Source: Serendipita indica DSM 11827 (lineage: Eukaryota > Basidiomycota > Agaricomycetes > Sebacinales > Serendipitaceae). From it: a stretch of 64,000 nt of DNA. The DNA lies in NCBI GenBank assembly GCA_910890315.1, contig CAJVGD010000006.1, positions 1,240,001 through 1,304,000 of the forward strand, written 5' to 3'. The notes beneath the pieces are model-generated. The model had not been told where the DNA came from and did not search any database. It was given only the letters and a program-made list of their open reading frames with translations. Shown one piece after another: positions 46,201 through 57,800 of the stretch. The position numbers were made by a program, and so were the translations under genes. Every line of letters starts with the position of its first letter. Positions within the stretch are counted from its first letter, which is position 1.

Positions 46201-47587
46201 GACTCAAAATGGACTGTGGCGAACAAAACAAGTACACTCCGTCCCCATCAGCCATTCGCTGGAAAATATGTGCTCTATGGCGGAGAGTAAGTATGCCGAC
46301 AGAACTCTGCTGAAGTTGACATGCTCTAGGTACGGATTCTACTCAGGAGACCTAGTCTGGCGTGGATATTTTGACGGGAAGAATGCCACTGGAATTGAAC
46401 TTTCGGTACAAACAGGCTTCTCCGGGGCAGCAACCGTCTTCCTCAATGGCCAATTCCTCGCATCAAAGCAAGGGTCTTCACAAGGGTGGTCTGGGGTAGA
46501 TATCCAACAGATCAATAGCACATTCCCTGTCAATCTCCTCCGCTCTAAGAAGAACGGTATGCTTCTACAACGCGAAAAGACAAATGTTAATTGCATTACA
46601 GTCCTTACTGTCTATCATGATTCGACAGGTAATGTATATCAGAAGGATCTGCACGAAGGGTTCACATAATTTAGGCTTGTCTGCCGACTACAACGTGGAC
46701 GACGAGTTCAAGGTGCGATATTCTCAACAGTTTGATATTTCTAATACAATGTCAGAAACCTCGAGGCATTCGAGGCTACAAGCTCCTGTCCACTAATGGA
46801 ACTGACTTCTACAAATGGACAGTCGTAGGAAGTGAATCGAATTCTTTATAATCCTGCGATTAATACTCACCATTACGCAGACGTTGGTGGTGCCAATGCT
46901 CCTGACGACGTGCGAGGTCCCTATAACGAAGGTGGATGGTACTATGAGCGCATCGGCGCACATTTGGTGCGCAAAAATAACAGCCTTCTCGAGAATACTG
47001 AAAAAAAACTAGCCTGGATACGACGATTCTGCTTGGTCTACGTGCTCACCTCTGTCTGGAAGAGATTCACCTGGAGTAACGGCATATCGCACAACATTCA
47101 ATCTCAATATTCCCAATGGTTCCGACGTTCCTCTCGCCTTCGACTTTGAACTCGAGCCCAGAAATTCTACCACTGCGTACCGTTCGTTGATTTGGGTAAA
47201 TGGGTGGCAGTTTGGACGGTGAGTCAAATTCACAATTCGATAGGGATGGTTCTGAGGTCCCAAAAGATTCTTCTCGGATCTTGGTCCCCAGACATCTTAT
47301 CCAGGTAAGCCTATTGCCGAGCAGAGGCCTATATAGATACATCCTCTCTAGTACCCGAGGGCATTCTGAACTATCAAGGGAAGAATGAGGTGGTTGTCAC
47401 CCTCTGGTCACTTTGTAAGCAGCTCTGCCCCTCCTGGGTGTGACATTGATATTATGCAGATGGAGCCGCAAAGATGAAGAAACTGGAGCTGAATAAAAGG
47501 GCAGTTATCTCCTCAAGCAAGACTTCCAATTTTGGTCTGGTCGATGCTCCGGATTGGAAAGCATTGCGCGGACGTGGATCGCACTGA
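43201..47587 (+). CDS. Secreted GH35 beta-galactosidase, copy A
   Basis: Glycoside hydrolase 35 releasing terminal beta-galactose. ATG CC|G splices to give [17 protein letters not shown] (signal peptide), then [72 protein letters not shown] (acid/base Glu), [34 protein letters not shown] (nucleophile Glu), [29 protein letters not shown] and the C-terminal jelly-rolls [19 protein letters not shown] and [16 protein letters not shown]. Ends [10 protein letters not shown] at 47587. About 20 introns. At 44897-44942 an intron is needed to join VYG to [10 protein letters not shown], but its first bases are GGAAGT where GTAAGT is expected; read through, the frame stops. Copy B has no intron there. 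The gene is otherwise intact, so it may be newly damaged or use a rare donor. Confidence 0.85.
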
Positions 47588-48191
47588 GCCACGAATCACG
47601 CTATCTAAAGCTAGTGAGAATTAGTTAAATCGACTGCTCTTTCTTCTCCATGAGTTCCCTCTGACCTCAAGAGTTGGGCTTGGGTGGTGCTGGGCACGTG
47701 AGTCCATTAGTCGGCGACCACATCTCCAGAGGTCCTGAGAGGTGAGACTGGCCAAGCTCCATATCGTCTGAGAGCTCGTGAAACAACTCTTTGTCTACAA
47801 CTACACAACGAATGGGCGTTTGAGCCTCGCCAACAGCTTCTGAACGACCGAGATCTCTTGACAACCTCAGCATCTGGTATTCCTTCTCGCATTCAAGTGT
47901 ACGGCATCTAACAGGTGGTCGTATCAACTTCTGCGGCTTCGGTAATCGTGTTCAAGCATCTTCCTAAACATCACCGGCTTCGTATCCACGAGTACCCAAA
48001 GCAATCCGGGGGTTTCTTTGGAAGAACTCAGACTATCATTCTCAGACTTCTCGCCTACCGGCTTCCTAGCGCAACATCGGCACTGTACGCTACCGTCGGC
48101 CACATATAAGATGGACGCCTTTGGCTTTTGCGCCCTGCGTGCATTCTTAATCCTCCATTTGAAGACGTTTGTCGTCCAAGTGATTGACGCG
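47588..48191. other. Spacer between the two beta-galactosidase genes
   Basis: About 600 bp, holding the 3' flank of copy A and the promoter of copy B with a TATA-like ATATAA at 48104-48109. No gene recognised. Confidence 0.5.
48103..48110 (+). promoter_or_regulatory. TATA-like box, beta-galactosidase B
   Basis: CATATAAG about 82 bp before the ATG at 48192. An in-frame ATG at 48111 touches it and would lie upstream of transcription, so it was not used as the start. The arrangement mirrors copy A. Confidence 0.5.
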
Positions 48192-51100
48192 ATGCCGTAT
48201 GTAATCGAACACTGTGAACCCCATATCTGACATCTATCCAGAGTAGCTACCTTGAAAACAGCCCTCGTATTCATCCTGTCGATTCTTGGTCTCAGGGTGA
48301 CTGCCCAAAATGGCTACGAAGTACCTGCTGGTTCTCGTACGTAGTTGCAATTACATCAGGCGTATATCAACTCAATATCGACAGCCGGATTCTACCATGG
48401 GAACTCGAGTGCCAGCGTCACGTTCGACCAATACTCTCTATTCCTTGATGACAAGGTGCGTTCTGACGAGATCTTCATGCGAATTGACGCTGATTTCGTG
48501 CTTCAGCGAACATTGTTTCTCTCAGGAGAATTCCATCCATACAGATTACCTTCCACAAAGCTCTGGAAGGACGTTTTGCAGAAGTAAGCTCTCACCAATA
48601 CCTGTGGCTCTGCGACTGAAGAACGCTTAGATACAAGGTGAGCGCCGCTTGATCGGTATCTATGTCAAGCTCTCAACCATGTGCAGGCCGCAGGGCTGAA
48701 TGGTGTATCGATCTATTGTGAGACACCCATCACATATTTTCTGGTCTCACAAACTCCAAGTACACTGGGGTCTCATCAGTCCGAGCCAAGGGATAAATCG
48801 CTGGACGGACCATAATGACATCGTCAAGTTCTACGAAATAGCGAAGGAGGTTGGGCTCTTAGTCATTGTACGTCTCGCCTCTACTACTCTGCCCAGTCTG
48901 ACCTTGAGAAGGCACGCCCTGGCCCTTACATCAACGCCGAATCAGCTGGAGGTATACTCCCAAACGCGCCTTTTTAGAAATTCCTCAGAAATTGGATAGG
49001 TGGTCTGCCTGCTTGGCTAACAGTAGTTCCTGGTCTGGCAAGAACAAACGCGACTGCTTACCGCGAAGCTTGGCATCCATAGTGAGAATTGTACTGGCTG
49101 CTTATTTCTGACTCATTTGTGCTGCAGCATCAACGAGTTTGCGAAACTATCTGCTCCGTATCAGGTGAGGGTTATTCGAAAGATCTGGACAGTATGTTGA
49201 ATCTGAATAGTATCCGGATGGTCCGCTCATAGGTACATTCATACAAATGGCATCGAGAGTTTGTTGAGCGGCCCATAGCTGTCCAAGCGGAGAACGAATT
49301 TGGCCCAAGCGAGTGGTACCATATTGCTGGTCTAAATGAGTACATGCAAGATGTGATTGATACTCTTCGCACCGGCGGTCTCAACAAAGTTCCGATGTAA
49401 GTTGATATGGACTATCATCGTCATCGACTGAGATTTTGCAGCACCCACAATGACAAAAATCCTGGTCGGGTCTAGTTAAATCACTGTGGAATCCCCTCAC
49501 ACTCTTGCACAGGCGGAGCATTTGTCAAAGGCGTCGGCGCTGTTGATCTCTACGGCTTTGATGGGTATCCAGCGGGATTCCAATGTGCATCGCCAGAAAC
49601 CTGGCCAGAGCTGGAGACGAGTGAGTAAAGCTAAAACCCTCTTATTTTCCTCCTGAGTCATTAACTTGCTAGATATGCATGCAAATCATATGAAGCTTTC
49701 CCCAGCTGTGCCACTGGCACTCTACGAGTGGCAAGGTAAGCGATATAGTCGATAATGCGCTGTTTAACGGACCTAGGTGGTGCCTTCGACTACTGGAACT
49801 CTAATAATGGGTACGATAAGTGCTATAAACTCACAAATGAGCAATTTGCGAACGTACGCCGCTCAGATATGAAAACTGACACGAGTTGACGCATTAGTAG
49901 GTGTTTTATAAGGTTGGTCTACCTCCAACGTGCCGTCACATATTAAATTGTCCAGAACAATATTGCTGGTGGCGTGAGACTGCAGAATCTCTATATGACG
50001 TTTGGTGGTTCGAACTGGGGAAATCTGGGCACCGAGACTATCTACTCTAGTAAGCAGGCTACCTTTTATTCGATAAAACTTGCTCATATTACTCTCATAG
50101 GCTATGACTATGGAGCTGTGAGGCAACTGTGGACTCTTGACGATCCATTGGGCTGATGAGTGACAGGCAATTCGGGAAGATCGCACGGTCACTCCAAAGT
50201 TGAACGAGATCAAAGTTCAATCTTACTTCCTACATGCGAGCCCGGCATATATGACCTCAGATCGAATTGGTGACGGGTCTCAAGCCACAGGAACGCCCTT
50301 TAGTGACTCGAATGAAATCTACACAACCCTCTGGAAAGACTCGAAGAGTGGAACAGGGTTCTATATTGTTCGACAAACCACCAATACGAAATTGACGCCA
50401 ACACTCTTTACCCTTCGCGTAAACTCGACAGTCCTAGGGACCGACATCGTCATGCCATCCTCCGGGGTAATGTCTCTTGATGGAAGAGAATCTAAGATTC
50501 TCGTCGCGGACTACAAGTTTGGCAATTCCAAGCTCCTGTTCTCGACAGCAGAGGTCTTGACATGGCAAACCTTCGACGGTGTAGGTTCCCCGGGTGCCAA
50601 GTATATAAAACTGATATCATGACAGGTCGACTATATATACTTATACACATCGCCGTCAGACAATTTCGAGATCATTGTCCAGGCTTCAGGTTTAGCTTCC
50701 TCGAACTCAACAACGCCACCAGGCTTCACGATCAATTCGACCGAGAAGGTGAGCCAATAGGTTATATAACTGATTAATGATAACCCATATATGTAGTACA
50801 CTGTGGTTTCTGCCCAAGCAAACCGCGCTAGTGCCGTTACTGCGATCCCAGTTGGAAACGCGGTGATCATTCTGGCGGACAAAGCGAGCGCTTTGGCTAC
50901 ATGGGCCCCACGACTTGCGCCTTCCACTGATCCTGGTCACTATACTCCAAGTCCTGACGCCGCTGGTGTCTGGATCATGGGACCGTACCTAGTTCGAAGC
51001 GTATCTCTCAACAAAGGGACGCTCTCTTTAGAGGGAGATCTTAACTCGACGGCAAATATTGACATATGGGGCCCGTCAAGTATCAAGAAGGTGACTTGGA

Positions 51101-52635
51101 ACGGAAATCCGGTGGCTCTGTCCCGCAACACGCTTCGCGGCTCGCTCAGTGGCACGGTCAAATATACGCTGAAGTCCAATGCCATCAAGATACCGGACAT
51201 CTCGAGGTCAACGTGGAAATGCATTGACAACACACCTGAAGCATATGCGGACTTTGACGATTCAAAATGGGTTGTTGCGAACAAGACTAGCACAAATCGC
51301 CCGCAGAAGCCCTATGCGGGAAAGTATGTTCTCTATGGAGACGAGTCTGTACTTTAGTTTGATACTCTTCCATAAACTGACGTCTACCAGGTATGGCTAT
51401 CATGGAGGAGATTTGGTCTGGAGAGGGCATTTCGACGGGAACGCAACAGGCGTCGAGCTGTCTGTGCAAACGGGCTACTCTGGGGCTGCAATGGCGTATT
51501 TAAACGGGAATCCTATAGGGTCAGCCCAAGGTTCCTCAACGCAATGGTCCGGCGTGGATGTGCAGATAATCAAAGCAACTTTTGACCCGAAGGTCCTCCG
51601 ATCGAAGAACAATGGCGAGTCTCATGGCACCTCATCAAAAGTCACTAAATCCACATTTTAGTTGTCACTGTGTACCACGATTCTATGGGTCAATCGGCAT
51701 CCCCAGCTTTCCCCATCAGGATACTGACTTACCCTAGGACTATCGCAGGATTACAACGTCGACGACGAATTCAAAGTATGTTCATCTTTCCCAGCAAACT
51801 CAGGGAGGCTCATATCAAGTTAGAAACCTCGAGGCATCCGTGGATATAAGTTACTTGGCAACGGCGTAGATTTCGTGAAATGGACGGTGGCTGGCAGTGA
51901 GTCGAACACGCTCGCTCTGCCAATGCATTGACGGCGCGGCAGATGTTGGTGGAGAAAGTGGTCCAGATCGCGTACGTGGTCCATATAACGAAGGTGGCTG
52001 GTACTATGAGCGCATTGGTGCTCATCTGGTTAGTCTCTTTGCCGATGTAGGTTGCTGCTGCTGACTATTGTCACTTTAGCCTGGGTTCAACGATACGAAG
52101 TGGTCGGCATGCTCGCCTTTGACAGGCAGGACGGCGCCGGGTATCACCGTCTACCGCACGAGCTTTGATCTCAATATCCCGAAGGGTGCAGACGTCCCTC
52201 TTGCACTCGACTTAGAACTTGACTCAATTGCATACCGATCCGTTATTTGGGTAAACGGATGGCAATTTGGCCGGTATGCCTTGATTTTTACTCCTACTCT
52301 GTAAGATTCACTCTTTGCAAGATTTGCATCTTCCCTTGGGCCCCAAACTTCCTATCCTGGTACGAAATTACTTGACTATGCCTTCCCTCTCCTAATATAT
52401 TCCTAGTCCCTGAGGGTATACTGAATCACCAGGGCAAAAACGAGGTAGTCGTGACTCTCTGGGCGCTGTGTAAGTAAACAAGCTCCATTCGGCAAATTCT
52501 CATCATCATTTAGTTGACGGGGGTGCGAAAATGAAGAAATTAGAGCTCAACAAGCGAGCTGTCATCGAATCAAGCAAGGCGTCGAACATTGGTGTCGTTG
52601 CAGCGCCAGATTGGAAAGCGGCGCGAGGAAACTGA
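48192..52635 (+). CDS. Secreted GH35 beta-galactosidase, copy B
   Basis: Tandem paralogue of copy A with the same exon layout, including the first splice directly after ATG CC. Product: [19 protein letters not shown] (signal peptide), [85 protein letters not shown] (acid/base Glu), [36 protein letters not shown] (nucleophile Glu), [52 protein letters not shown], and jelly-roll parts [50 protein letters not shown] and [19 protein letters not shown]. Ends PDWKAARGN at 52635. I found no lesion; all junctions checked are GT-AG and in phase. Strongly similar to copy A along its length but clearly diverged. Confidence 0.92.
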
Positions 52636-52891
52636 CTTTCAATCCACGAGGATTGAGAGAGGAAATGTTGTATATATGGTCGCTCTGTCATAATATGTTG
52701 GATTTCATCCATCAGTTCGATAGCAACGGGGGCAGAATACAAACCAAGACGCTTTAGTTGGGTAGCTTAGCATTCATATCTCGAAAGAGGGGTGATAAAA
52801 ACCATGCATAACATGACAATGCACATACTAATGGAGAACATATGATCTGGGTAGACGGACCTAGCTGACCTCCGGAGACTATAGATACTTT

Positions 52892-54693
52892 TTACTTGTT
52901 GGCAAACATCTTCTTGATGGCTTCGCTGGAATAACTCTTTGGTCGCTCGAGAGGAGCGCCGAGGGCACGATCCCAAATGAGCTGAGCGGCAACACCAAAG
53001 GCGCGTGAGACACCGAACAAAACAGTGTAGAACTGCATCTGGGTCAAGCTGGAAACAAGTTAGTCGTGTCTCACATGTTCTGTATTCAAACGAACCCGTA
53101 ATAAGTAAGAAGGACACCAGAGTGAGCGTCGACGTTGGGCCATGGGTTCTTGGCCTTGCCGGCCTAGAAGAGAGTCAGTAAAGCAACGAATTAGGTTTCC
53201 AAGGTCGTACCTCGAGAAGAACCTCTGGGGCAATGTTGTAGATCTGGCCGACGAGCTTGAAGAGCGAATCGTTGGGGAGGTGCTTGAGGGCGAATTCTCG
53301 CTGGGCAGTGTATCTTGGGTCCTAGAAAAGTGAGGAACATGGCAATCCAACAGTAACTAAACCTACAGTCTTCCTGAGTACCGCGTGGCCATAGCCAGGG
53401 ACCACTTGACCGCCGTTCAGGGTATCCCAGATGTATCCTCTGACCGCCTCGTCAGTTGGTGCATCTCCGAGCTTGCTCTTCATCTTCATCAACCATAAAA
53501 GGACTTCTTGGTTGGCCAAACCGTGTAGGGGTCCAGCAAGACCATTCAGTGAAGCACCGAATGCAAGGAAGGGATCGGAGAGAGCAGAACCAACGAGTTT
53601 TCCAGTATGGGCAGAGACGTTACCGCCTTCATGGTCCGAGTGGATCGTGATGTAGAGGCGGAGAAGCTCAACAAAAGCCTCCTTGTCACCGAAGCCAAGA
53701 AGATTGGCGAGATTGTAGGAGTAGTCCTTTGATGTATCGATGGCAGGGAGTTTTCCACTGCCAAAGACATTGCGGTAAATGCGGCCGGCGATGTTAGGGA
53801 GTTTGGCGATGCTGTATCATATTAGCAGCGGAAATTGAAGCAAGAAGAGTCCCTCACAGATCCATGCAATCCTCGAAGACGGGTCCCCAGTAATCCTTCT
53901 TGGAGATGCCTTCTTGGTAAGCCTTTGCGAATGCAGACTCATGATTGAGAGCCGTTACTGCAATGGAGAACTGAGACATTGGGTGGAGGCTAGGTGGGCA
54001 TCTGTCGATAATCTCCTCGACAAACTCGGGGAGCGCTGCACGATGCGCCCATTCTTGGGAGAGCGCCTTTACTTGAGCGTCTGTGGGAACTTCACCCGTT
54101 ACGAGAAGCCAGAAGAGACCCTCTGGTAACGGCTCTGAACCTCCGGGCGCCTTGGGAAGTTCAGCCTGACATTCGGGGATGGTCTTGCCTCTAAAGCGAA
54201 TTCCCTCCTCTGTCAAGCCCCATAGTGTCAGCCAAACAAAAAATTCGAGCTCAACTAAAGTAGGCGTACCCGCGTCGAGCACTGAGCCGTCCCAGAGCAA
54301 GGCCGGCAAACCGCGCATACCGCTACCGAGCAAGCTGATAAGCGACCAAACAATGAGAAAAGCGTAAGAGGCGTACCCGTATACCTGGTCGACCGTAACT
54401 TGTCCAAATGCCTTCTTTCCATGCTCTGCACGGATGGCTTTTACCTGTTGCAAGCGGTTACGCTTTGATTACAGCCTTCGACCCAGAGTGACGTACATTG
54501 TCGATCTCCTTTGGGATGAGCTCGGCGAGTCTCTCCTTCAAGGTTTGAGGTTTCGAGGTCGCATAGCATCGGAATGCAGTGTGAGGGAGGCCAACCCGAG
54601 CGATTCGCAACTGTTTGACCGTGAGCAGCTCGTTTGCGAAATGCGCGCACGATAACAAACCTGGGAACGAGACAAGACACGCAAAGAGGCCAT
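52892..54693 (-). CDS. CIT1: Citrate synthase, mitochondrial
   Basis: Condenses acetyl-CoA with oxaloacetate in the TCA cycle. The ATG at 54693 starts a basic presequence ([20 protein letters not shown]) spliced in frame through a GTTTGT donor, then [20 protein letters not shown]. Core: [116 protein letters not shown] (catalytic His), [20 protein letters not shown] (second catalytic His), [17 protein letters not shown] and [13 protein letters not shown], ending [10 protein letters not shown] with TAA 52892-52894. About 470 residues. It is convergent with beta-galactosidase B. The mitochondrial presequence argues against a peroxisomal or methylcitrate form. Confidence 0.95.
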
Positions 54694-54888
54694 TTTAAAG
54701 GCAAAGTAGTGTCCAAAGGGATGAAGGAGCTGTAGAGGTCGGGTCGAAAAGTGAGTTGGGGTTTGGGTCGGAAAAAAAACAGCATTCAAATCTCATCGGA
54801 ATCGCCTAAACTTCTCAAACGAATATTCGAAATTTTAGAATACAAAATAGGAAATATCCTCATACCAAATACAAGAACGTAGAGCCAG

Positions 54889-57800
54889 CTAGGAATTGTT
54901 AAAGGCCATACTATCCCGCCGGCGCAGCGACTCGAGATGAGCTTGGACCCCAGGATGGTTCAGTCCTTGCCCTTCATAAATAGACCCACGTGAGGATCCA
55001 TTGCTGACGATGCTTGTCCTGCCATTGTAATTGAACATGTCGTGGAAATGCCGCATCCTCGCTACGGATTCTTCATCTGTCGCAAGAGAACGTCTCGGAG
55101 ATCCAGGAGTCCTGACAGGAGATGAAGGTGGTTGGGACATATCCTCGGAGTTTGGCCGACCTAGCAAGAGTTCAGTTCGCGTCACCTGTGCTCGAGACTG
55201 ATATAACTCACCCGATACTCTCGGAGTCGCCGAACTAAGGTCATCCTCGGCTTGCCGCCTTGCGAGGGCTCGTCGAATGTAACGAGTGTAGACCCCTCCG
55301 GTGCTATCAATCATGGCGTCCACCCGTGGCTTCTTTTCCGGGTGCGCCTTGATGAAATTCCAAAGCTCTGTGATTGCATCGTTGTGCATTGCCCCATTTT
55401 CGACCGAGGTCTTGAGCCAAATGGCGTTGAGTTGCTCATCCAGGTCTGCGTCATTGTGTTGTGACGCCTTGGTTGAGGCTTCTGAAGGCTCGTACGTGTT
55501 GTGAGTCGAGGCTCGGGACGCAATCGAATCCTGACGCGCTCGTGAAAATGTTGAAGACCGCGCACTCTGGGTTGGAGATGGAGGTCTGGCTTCGGCTTGG
55601 GGTTGGCCTTCGTCCTTTGGACGAGCATTGAGAATGCGGTAGACGTAAGGGTAGACTATTGTCGCAGAAGGGTCGTCGAACGCTTGAGACAGGTAATCGT
55701 AGACATCCTCTCGGAACTCAGCTACGAGAAATCAGAAAACGATCGTTTTATGAGGTCATTGACGCACCGACCACATGCTGAATGATCACTTTGACCGTGC
55801 GAAGAGGCATATCACCGCTGGGTATCTTGTTAGTCGCACGAGCTCTCCAATCATTAGGCGGTATCGATTGCAAGAACTGCTCGATGGCCGGGAACAATTC
55901 GACAGGATCCAGCACATGATTCTTCAAGTCTTCCGGTATGTTTCTGGCTAATTTCCAGATGCATTTCAGGACCAGTTCTGCTACTTTTGCAGGACGATCC
56001 TCAGTTGTCGTGCCGTTCATAGCAAACGGTTTGACGATCTGAAGAAGGAGAAGGAAAAGCGCCCTGTACGTCCAATAGTCAGCTTGTATCGAATTCAAAA
56101 GAGTTTGTAAACATACCGGAAGATGGTGATGCGGCGACCGGTAGCAAAGAGTCGGAGCAAGATCATGTTGATAAACTTGGAAAGGTCCTTGACCTTTGTC
56201 TCAGTGCTTTCATCCGTAATCAGCAATCGAAGTGTAAGCTCCTCCAATAATCCACGCAGGCTAACAACCGTTAAGGACTCGGAGAGTAGCGGATGATCGC
56301 AGAAAGCATTGAGTTTGGATAAGGTGCTTGGCAAGGCGAAAATTGGCGGGATTCATGATGTCATGCTCAAAGACGTGAGACATCTGCGAGGTGATGGTCT
56401 CGATGAGACCTTCTGTATGATCCGCCAATTCTCGATAACGAGCGTCATTTTTCCCTGCTTCGGGGCTAATCTCGAGAATCTTCTGAACCTTTTTGAGCGC
56501 ATCAACGCTGCGTGATGGATCATTGCTCAGAATGTTGGATATAATTAAGCTAATGTCGTCTGTGGCGTTGAGATCGGGCAGCTGGGCGCCATGGCCATTG
56601 ATGGCTTGAGATGGAAGGAACTTGCTGAGGAGGCTCTGTTCGTTGGGACAGCGAGCTGGGTCTAGGTGAGGCTGAGACGGGGCCCCCTCGTCCCCTTGGC
56701 GCAGTGAGTCGAGAAGGGAGAAGACTCTTGGGCCGATTAGAGGAGGTAGTCGGCGTCGTTGGAGTCATTCGACCACTGACGCTGACAGGAGACGCTCTGC
56801 CGTTGACAGAAACGGCGGGCGACATGGGCCTAGAGAGGCGCGATGTCAATGCTGGTGATTCTGCACGTTGAGATACCATCGACAGCCTCGATCCTGCTGC
56901 ATGTGTCGCACTCGCTTGCGGAGCGGGAGAAGCAGGTGTCTTTGCGCCAGGTACACGCCTCAGACGCTCCTCCAGCTGGCCCTTGTCTTTCAGGGAAAGC
57001 GTTCCTACGTGGCTCCAGATGCGTTCGCCTTCCAGGATATACGCTTCGCTACAGGCGGTCAATATACGTACTTCAGCCTGTTCAATGAAACACCAACCTC
57101 AACACGCTTAGCGCCGATTTACGAACTGCCGCATCCTTGTCTCCTATCATAGAAGCGACAACCGGGAATGCTTTCGATGGTTCACAAGCACTGAGACCCG
57201 CACTCCTCAGTACATGTCCAAGCTCGTCTAGGGCCCCTTGACGAGTCTTCGCGTTCTTGGACCGTAAACCGTGTTCGAGGAGAGTCTGGAAAATGCGACT
57301 ATACGAATAGATCTTGGGGAGCTTTTGGATGATCTGCTGTACTCGTACACGCACTGGTTCGCGAGCGTCGCCAAGCTTCAAGGCTTCAGTAAATGAAGGC
57401 ATTTCGATTAGGTCGTACCTTGTGGACAAAAGTCGGAAGAAAGCAAGCAGCTTCTGCATCTGTGAGTCGATAGTCACTCGCCGCCAGGAGTGCTTGGACC
57501 GTTTCGACGACGTCCAGCGCCTTTCCAACGACATTGGACTGGTTCTCATGAACTCGAAGGCACGCATATTTGAGGGCCAAATCAGAGTTGGCGATCAATA
57601 TTGCCTTCATATCCTCATTTGTGGGACCATAGCGTTCGTCCCCCGCTAGAGTGTTGGCGTAGCAATCGCTGATAATGGTCATACCCGACACCCAGTCATT
57701 GACTGCATTGTGTTCTTGACTGAAGAGGAGACCGGTTACGTCTTTCGAAGTGGAGTTGTCCATCTGTGCCTGCAAAAAATCTGCGAGGTCCTTTCGCACC

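Noticed and set aside
48111-48191. ATG at 48111 as the start of beta-galactosidase B
   Set aside because: It directly abuts the TATA-like box, so transcription should begin downstream of it; the ATG at 48192 matches copy A and gives a clean signal peptide.
40272-52635. A co-regulated carbohydrate cluster (chitinase, hexokinase, two beta-galactosidases)
   Set aside because: The genes act on different substrates and in different compartments and are mixed with housekeeping genes; no shared regulatory motif could be shown.
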